Shown here: positions 13,601 to 19,879 of the stretch, one piece after another | Numbering within the stretch: the stretch's first letter is position 1 | How the letters are laid out: each line of letters begins with the position of its first letter | DNA from: Plotosus lineatus | Taxonomy: Eukaryota > Chordata > Actinopteri > Siluriformes > Plotosidae | Reading direction: 5' to 3' | Length of the DNA stretch: 64,000 nucleotides | Assembly: GCA_024760905.1 (NCBI GenBank) | Contig: CM045738.1 | Span: forward strand, 46,158,297 to 46,222,296 | The notes under the pieces: generated by a model | The model's input: the letters and a program-made list of their open reading frames with translations, nothing else | Databases searched by the model: none | What the model was told of the DNA's origin: nothing | Program-made: the position numbers and the translations under genes

Positions 13601-16600
13601 ATCACTTCCTCGTCCCCTCTGTTGCCTTCACCAACATGTTCATTGAAGTCTGCCCCAATGACCACTCTTTCACCTCTGGCGGTACTCTGCGTCACTTCAT
13701 CTAAGTCACTCCAGAATCTCTCCTTCTCTTCTAGCTCACATCCTGCCTGTGGGGCATAAGCACTAACAACATTGAGCATTACACCTTCAATTTCTAACTT
13801 GAGACTCATCACTCTGTCTGACACTCTTTTCACTTTTAGAACATTCCTGACAAACTCCTCCTTCAAGATGACTCCTACTCCATTTCTCTTCCCATCCACA
13901 CCGTGATAAAATAGCTTAAACCCTGCTCCTAAGCTTTTAGCTTTGCTACCTTTCTACCTGGTCTCCTGAACACACAGTATGTCCACCTTCCTCCTCTGCA
14001 TCATGTCAGCCAGCTCTCTACCTTTTCTTTGCATAGTTCCAACATTCAAAGTCCCCACTCTCAGTCCTAGACTCATGCCTTTCCTCTTCTCTCTCTGCCT
14101 ATGGACACGCCTCCCACCTCTCCTTCTTCGACGTCTTCGACCAACAGTAGTCCAATTTCCATCAGCACCCTGTTGATTGACAGCACTGATGGCGGTCGTT
14201 GTTAACCCGGGCCTCGACCGATCCGGTATGGGGGTAATACTTCTGATTTGCATAACTGTTTGGCATTGGTTTTACGTCGGATGCCCTTCCTGACACAGCC
14301 CTCTGCATTTCTCCGTGCTTGGGACCGGCATGAGGGGGAGAGACACTGGTTAGTGCCCCCCCCCTCATGCCCCCCCACCTCTCCATCAATGTGTACTAAA
14401 GTCCCCAAAATGTCCAAATAAAGTATCTCAATTTTTGTCACCAATTTCCAGACATCAGGTTTTAAAAAGTCCCAAATCAGCTCTCCTTACATTTCCAAAT
14501 TAGTGACTTGGAGATTTTTCAAAAGTTGAAAAAAAAAACTTGAATGATGGCCTTTCATTTGTTGGAATAGTTGTACAAAACCAGTTACATTGGTGCCTTG
14601 ACTTACGAAATTAATCCGTTCCGAGGGCGAGCTCGTAAGTCAAAATGTTAGTAAGATAAAACAAAAATTCCCCATTGGAAAGAATAGAAAACCAATTAAT
14701 CTGTTCCAGCCCCCTCCCAAACTCATAACCTGACACAAACACGTATGTCTGTCTTCCTTTCAGCTTTTTTCCTTTTACTCGGGAGTCGCCACAGCGAATC
14801 ATCTGATTCGCACGTTTGATTTGGCAGAGGTTTTTACGTCAGATGCCCTTCCTGTCACAACCCTTTTTAGCAAGGGACAGAAACACGCTGACGACTTTGC
14901 AGCCTACACACGTATATTTGACCTAATACAGTCGGCCCCCAACTTATGAAACCCCCTGGGTACAAAAACTCTGGGTTACAAAAAACATTGTCCTAAGTTT
15001 TCGTCCTCTGTATACGAAAACAACTCCCTTTTACGAAAAGCGCCAAACGCTCCATTCCAAATTCAAACCCGCCAATCATAATTTCACACGATGCGCGAGT
15101 TGCTCTCTCATTGGCTGTCTCCCAACATCCTGCCCCACTGGCCTCCCATTGGCCAGGAGGGAGCTGACGTGTACCCATTACCCATACCTTTTGTGCACCA
15201 CATGCGTGAGGAGAGTTGAAGTGGCTATCTTGGCTTGTAGCTATGAAGTATCTTGGCTTGTTTTGAGATCATTGCAGCGTTATATTTCGTTCTTGCCAAA
15301 ACCCCTCTACAATCGGGACGATATTGAACCAGAAGGAGACCTTAAAGCAGAAATACAGTGATGGAGGCGATTATTTCGGCACGATATTGAATCAGAAGTG
15401 CTTCGTTGAACACAGACCTCAGATCTCACAAGGAAGCAAGTTATTAATATTGAATGAGGACCTCTGATCTTTCAAACAGGTACTGTAATTCCATTTCTGT
15501 AACCGCTTAATCCTAATTAGGGTCGCGGGGAGGATGGCACCCATCCCAGCCAACTTCGGGTGAGGGCAGAGTACACCCTGGACAGCTCGCCAGGCCATCG
15601 CAGGGCGGAAACACGCCGACGGCTCTGCAGCCTACTCTTGTCGAAAGTCAGCAATGGTTCTTTTACACCATAGACAGTGAGAGACATGGCCGGCCTTTGA
15701 TAACCCAGTTAGCTGCACTGGGGAGGACAGTGACAACCTTGTGGAGAGTGGGACTGGAACCCCCAACCTTCGGATCAGCGATCCACTGCCCTATACCACT
15801 AGACCACCACTGCCCCTCAGTACTGCAATTCCGCTTTAAATAAAACATCCCGTCCATTTAAACATTTAAATAGAATTGTTTAATCAGGTGCGCGTTGCGT
15901 GTGGGCGGAGCCAACATTCGGCAAAATACACCATAGAGACGTAGTTTGCGGGTATACTGTTATATCTCAGTGAGTTTGACTGTTATATCTGAGGGAGTTT
16001 GACACCCCTGCCCTGCATAGTTGAAACACACCGCTGCCTTGTGGAATAGGTTTCTTAGGAATAGGTTTCTACCAAAGGCTGAGGGCGTAAACCCTAACAG
16101 AAAATCATGTGACTGTGGTTACATCGAGGGCGATTGCTACATGGAACTCCCAGTATCTTTCGGCCAACCACTACAGGAAGTAATATACTATGCCTGTCTG
16201 GACTTGTTCTTGCCGGCCCAAAAAATATATTAACTCCCCGAGAGAGTGCCACTGGTAACTTGCAAAAGCCAGCGGTACTTACACCATCTTGCTTGCAGTC
16301 TTCATGAAATGCATAACCACAAGGAAGCTCATACCGGATTGGTCGCCGCCCGGGTTACCAAGGACCACGCTGTTGGACCCCAACTTCCACTGACAGCGAA
16401 AAATCAGCAAGGAAGTAGAACCAAGGAACTGACATTTGCTCAGTGGAACATGAGAACCCTTTTGGACCGAGAAGAAGCAAACCGACCAGAAAGACGTACT
16501 GCACTTGTAGCGATGGAACTTGCAAAATACAACATTGACATCACCGCCTTGTGTGAAACGCGGCTCGCGGAGTCTGGCAGTTTGGATGATATGGAGTACA

Positions 16601-19475
16601 CATACTTCTGGAGTGGAAGACTAGTGGGAGAAAGAAGAGAGGCTGGAGTGGGATTTGCCATTAGGAAAGAAATTGCACATACACTACAGGAAACCCCAAG
16701 GTCAATAAGTGACAGGATCATGATGATGAGATTACCCCTAAACAAGAACATCTACACAACGGTCATCAATGTTTATGCCCCAACGATGACAAATCCAGAT
16801 ACAGAAAAGGAATCTTTCTATAATCAGCTCTCTACCATACTAAGTCAAGTCCCCAAGACTGACAAAATCTTAATTTCGGGAGATTTTAATGCAAAGATTT
16901 GAAAGGACTTTGAAATTGGCTGCACGTTATAGGAAACCATGGGATCAGAAAATGCAATTCAAACAGCGAACTCCAACTATCTCTGTGCTCAGAATTCGAA
17001 CTGATAGTGACCAATACTATATTGAAGCAGAAAGAGAGCCGAGAGGCAACATAGATGCATCCTCGATCTAAACACTGGCATATGATCGATTATATCGTCA
17101 CAAGGCGCCAGGATAAGATGGATGTCCACAGTACCCGTGTCATGCGCAGAGCAAACTGCTGGACCGATCATCAGTTGCTGAGGTCCCAGACAGCTCTTAA
17201 ACTACAGGTGAGGCACTGTAAATAAGGACCAAGGAAACCAATTAAACTAAACACCAAGAAACTCACCACTAATAGCTACAAGTAGTTTTTTAGAAGAGAT
17301 GGAAAATGCCTTAACCAACATAGAAGTGAGTCCGGACTCAATGGCCAAAGAGGAATGGAATTCTCTCCAGGAAGCCGTACTAAACACAGCCAAGAAATCC
17401 TTAGGCAAGCCAGAACGAAAACACCAGGACTGGTTTGACCCTAATGACATTGAACTTAAACGCCTTTTAGATAAGAGAGAGACAGTGCTCACAGGAAAGT
17501 GTTTCAGACCAAAACTACAAGATCTCCAATCGCTGCCTATAAAGAAGCTAGTAGGATACTCCAAATTTACCTGCGTGACCAAAAATCTAAGTGGTTGGAG
17601 AGGAAGGCAGAGGAATTACAACACACAGCTGATAGAAATGACATGAAGAACTTCTACAATGGACTCAAGGAAGTATGGGGACCACAGAAAAGGAATCCTG
17701 TCTGGCTTAAGTCAGCTGATGGCCTAACGACATTCTCAGACAGTAAACAAGTTCTTGAAAGATGGAGTGAGCACTTCCAGAGATTGCTCAATGTCCCAGG
17801 AGAAATAGCACAGAAGGCTCTTTACAATATCGAACAGTGACCTATAGACGAGTGCCTTGATGATATTCCAACAATGGAAGAAGTGTCGAAGGCAATCTCT
17901 TTGATAAAAGATGGCAAAGCCCCTGGAGAAGACGGGATTCCATCTGAAGTATGGAAACATGGAGGCCCAAAATTGCATCAGAGATTACACCATCTGATCA
18001 CCAAAGCCTGGATGGAAGGCACTGTTCCTCAAGCATGGAAAGATGCAGGCATAATCACCATCTACAAGAAAGGAGACCAAACTGACTGTGGTAATTACAG
18101 AGGAATTTCTCTCCTGTTCAGAGCTGGAAAATTTTTTGAGAGGATCCTTTTATACAGACTAACCATCCACATCACACCCGATATTGTTCCACAGACGCAG
18201 TGTGGATTCAGATCAAATCGGAGCACAATAGACATGATATTCTGTCTCAGACAACTAAAAGAAAAGTGCATCGAACAAGATCAACCGCTATATATGGTCT
18301 TTGTCGAGTTTACAAAGGCTTTTGATACTGTTGGAAGAACCGGTCTCTGGCAAATATTAAGAAAGTACGGATATCCCCAAAGATTCACCAAAATTATAGA
18401 AGCCTTACATACAGGAATGGAGGCACACGTCAATGATGGCACGGAATCCTCAGGTACATTCAGAGTGACAAACGGTGTGAAGCAAGGGTGTGTCCTGACT
18501 CCGACTCTCTTTTCCATCTTCCTGTCAGCAATGTTAGAAGAAGCTTTTTCAAACATGGATGAAGGTGTGTACATACAGTCAAGACAAGATGCCAACCTGT
18601 TCAATGTAGCCCATTTCAGAGCAAGGACAAAATCCACTCTTCATGTTATGAGAGATTTGCTGTTTGAAGACAACAGTGCACTTCTTTCCCACTCTGCAGA
18701 AGATATCAAAGTATAGTGAACGCTTTCTCCAATGCATCCAAGAAGTTTGGACCAAAGATTAATATCAAGAAGACTGAAGTACTGTTCCAACCAGATTCTA
18801 CAAGAAGTCCAGAAATAGACATCTTGACTGATGGAAACAAACTGAACTCCATCCCAGAATTTCCATACCTTGGCAGTACAGTATCGAAGGATGGACGAAT
18901 CGACGCAGAGTTACAGAAACGAATGGCTAAGGCTAGTGCGTCCTTTGGCAGGCTTAGGCAGTAACTCTGGAACAACCACCATGTGTCATTAAGGGTAAAA
19001 GGCAAAATCTACAGATCAATAGTTACATCTACTCTTCTGTATGGAGCGGAGTCCTGGACAGTGTATCGGAGTCACGTGAAAAAACTCCATGCCTTCATGA
19101 TGTGTCACCTTCATTCTATTATGAAAATCACCCGGAAGGATAAGATTACAAACAGAGTAATTCTGGAGAGAATGGGACTTCCATCGATGGAAGATCTTCT
19201 AATAAGGAAAAACCTTCGCTGGGCAGGACATGTAATGCGGATGCCAGCTGATAGACTACCAAAACAGATCCTGTTCTCTCAATTTCCTACCGGTCACAGA
19301 AGTAAAGGCCGACCTTGACTACGTTTCAAAGATGTCATCAAGAGAAATTTGAAGTCCAGAAATATCAGAAGAGAAGACTGGGTAGAGTTGTCGCACTAGA
19401 GAGTGGAGTGGAGAAGAGTGGTTAAATGATGAATGAAAACAGACAATGTCACTACGTGACCGTCAGCAGAGAGCG

Positions 19476-19518
<43 letters not shown>

Positions 19519-19804
19519 CCGAGACTGCCTACAGAGTCAGTCAGAGATGAAAGGAGGCTTAACTCTTTAGTTTTTTAAGTTGTTTAATTCAGTAAATGTT
19601 TCATAAATGTGGCGCGCTTCGCCGAATGTGAGCGAAACACGGCTCATCTGGACCGCCAATCCCTCAAGGAATCAAGTTGAGTTTGGACCTCCGATCTGTC
19701 AAGCAGGGAATGCGCTTTGAATTCCCCATCTTAAAATGCTCCTGCGTACTGAGTGTGAGCGGAGCCTGCATTCAGCGGAGCGCCACAATACACATTTAAT
19801 GTGT

Positions 19805-19838
<34 letters not shown>

Positions 19839-19845
19839 TGAGAGA

Positions 19846-19879
<34 letters not shown>

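Larger units (their letters stand above)
12462..14380 (-). mobile_element. RTE-type LINE copy 2, near full 5' end, internal deletion
   Basis: Flanked by a perfect 17-19-bp target-site duplication (CTCCATCAATGTGTACT at 12444-12460 and 14381-14397). On the minus strand it runs from a 5' region with an Arg-rich start (14253-13954), through an APE endonuclease, into the RT and the 3' end (TGGCGACCCCTGAAAGGAGC). An internal deletion of most of the EN-RT linker and the RT N-terminal half leaves EN fused to RT in frame near 13485-13495. Confidence 0.92.
10600..14480. mobile_element. Putative old DNA transposon hosting an RTE LINE
   Basis: A segment near 10715-10760 is, in reverse complement, similar to 12328-12385 (shared words ACAAG-GCCTACTTT-GGTGG and CATTTTT). 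Both outer flanks are built of irregular CCCCAAAT/TCCCAAAT words. Inside, 11260-11750 looks like a decayed 5' region with an acidic coding stretch (DDDGNCVDEDFDVDEEE). Taken together this suggests a non-autonomous element with long, diverged inverted ends. The LINE at 12.46-14.38 kb interrupts its right side. Superfamily unknown. Confidence 0.35.
16016..19440 (+). mobile_element. APE-type LINE, decayed, nearly full length
   Basis: Plus-strand non-LTR retrotransposon with, in order, a 5' leader (16016-16245), AP-like endonuclease (16246-16902), a linker broken by frameshifts (16903-17873), reverse transcriptase (17874-18716), and a C-terminal region (18716-19390) with LLYGAESWT and NLRWAGHVMRM words. 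At least four stops or frameshifts interrupt it. The clade was not settled: it is APE-type with RTE-like C-terminal words. It lies antisense to GGT7 in intron 1. Confidence 0.88.
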
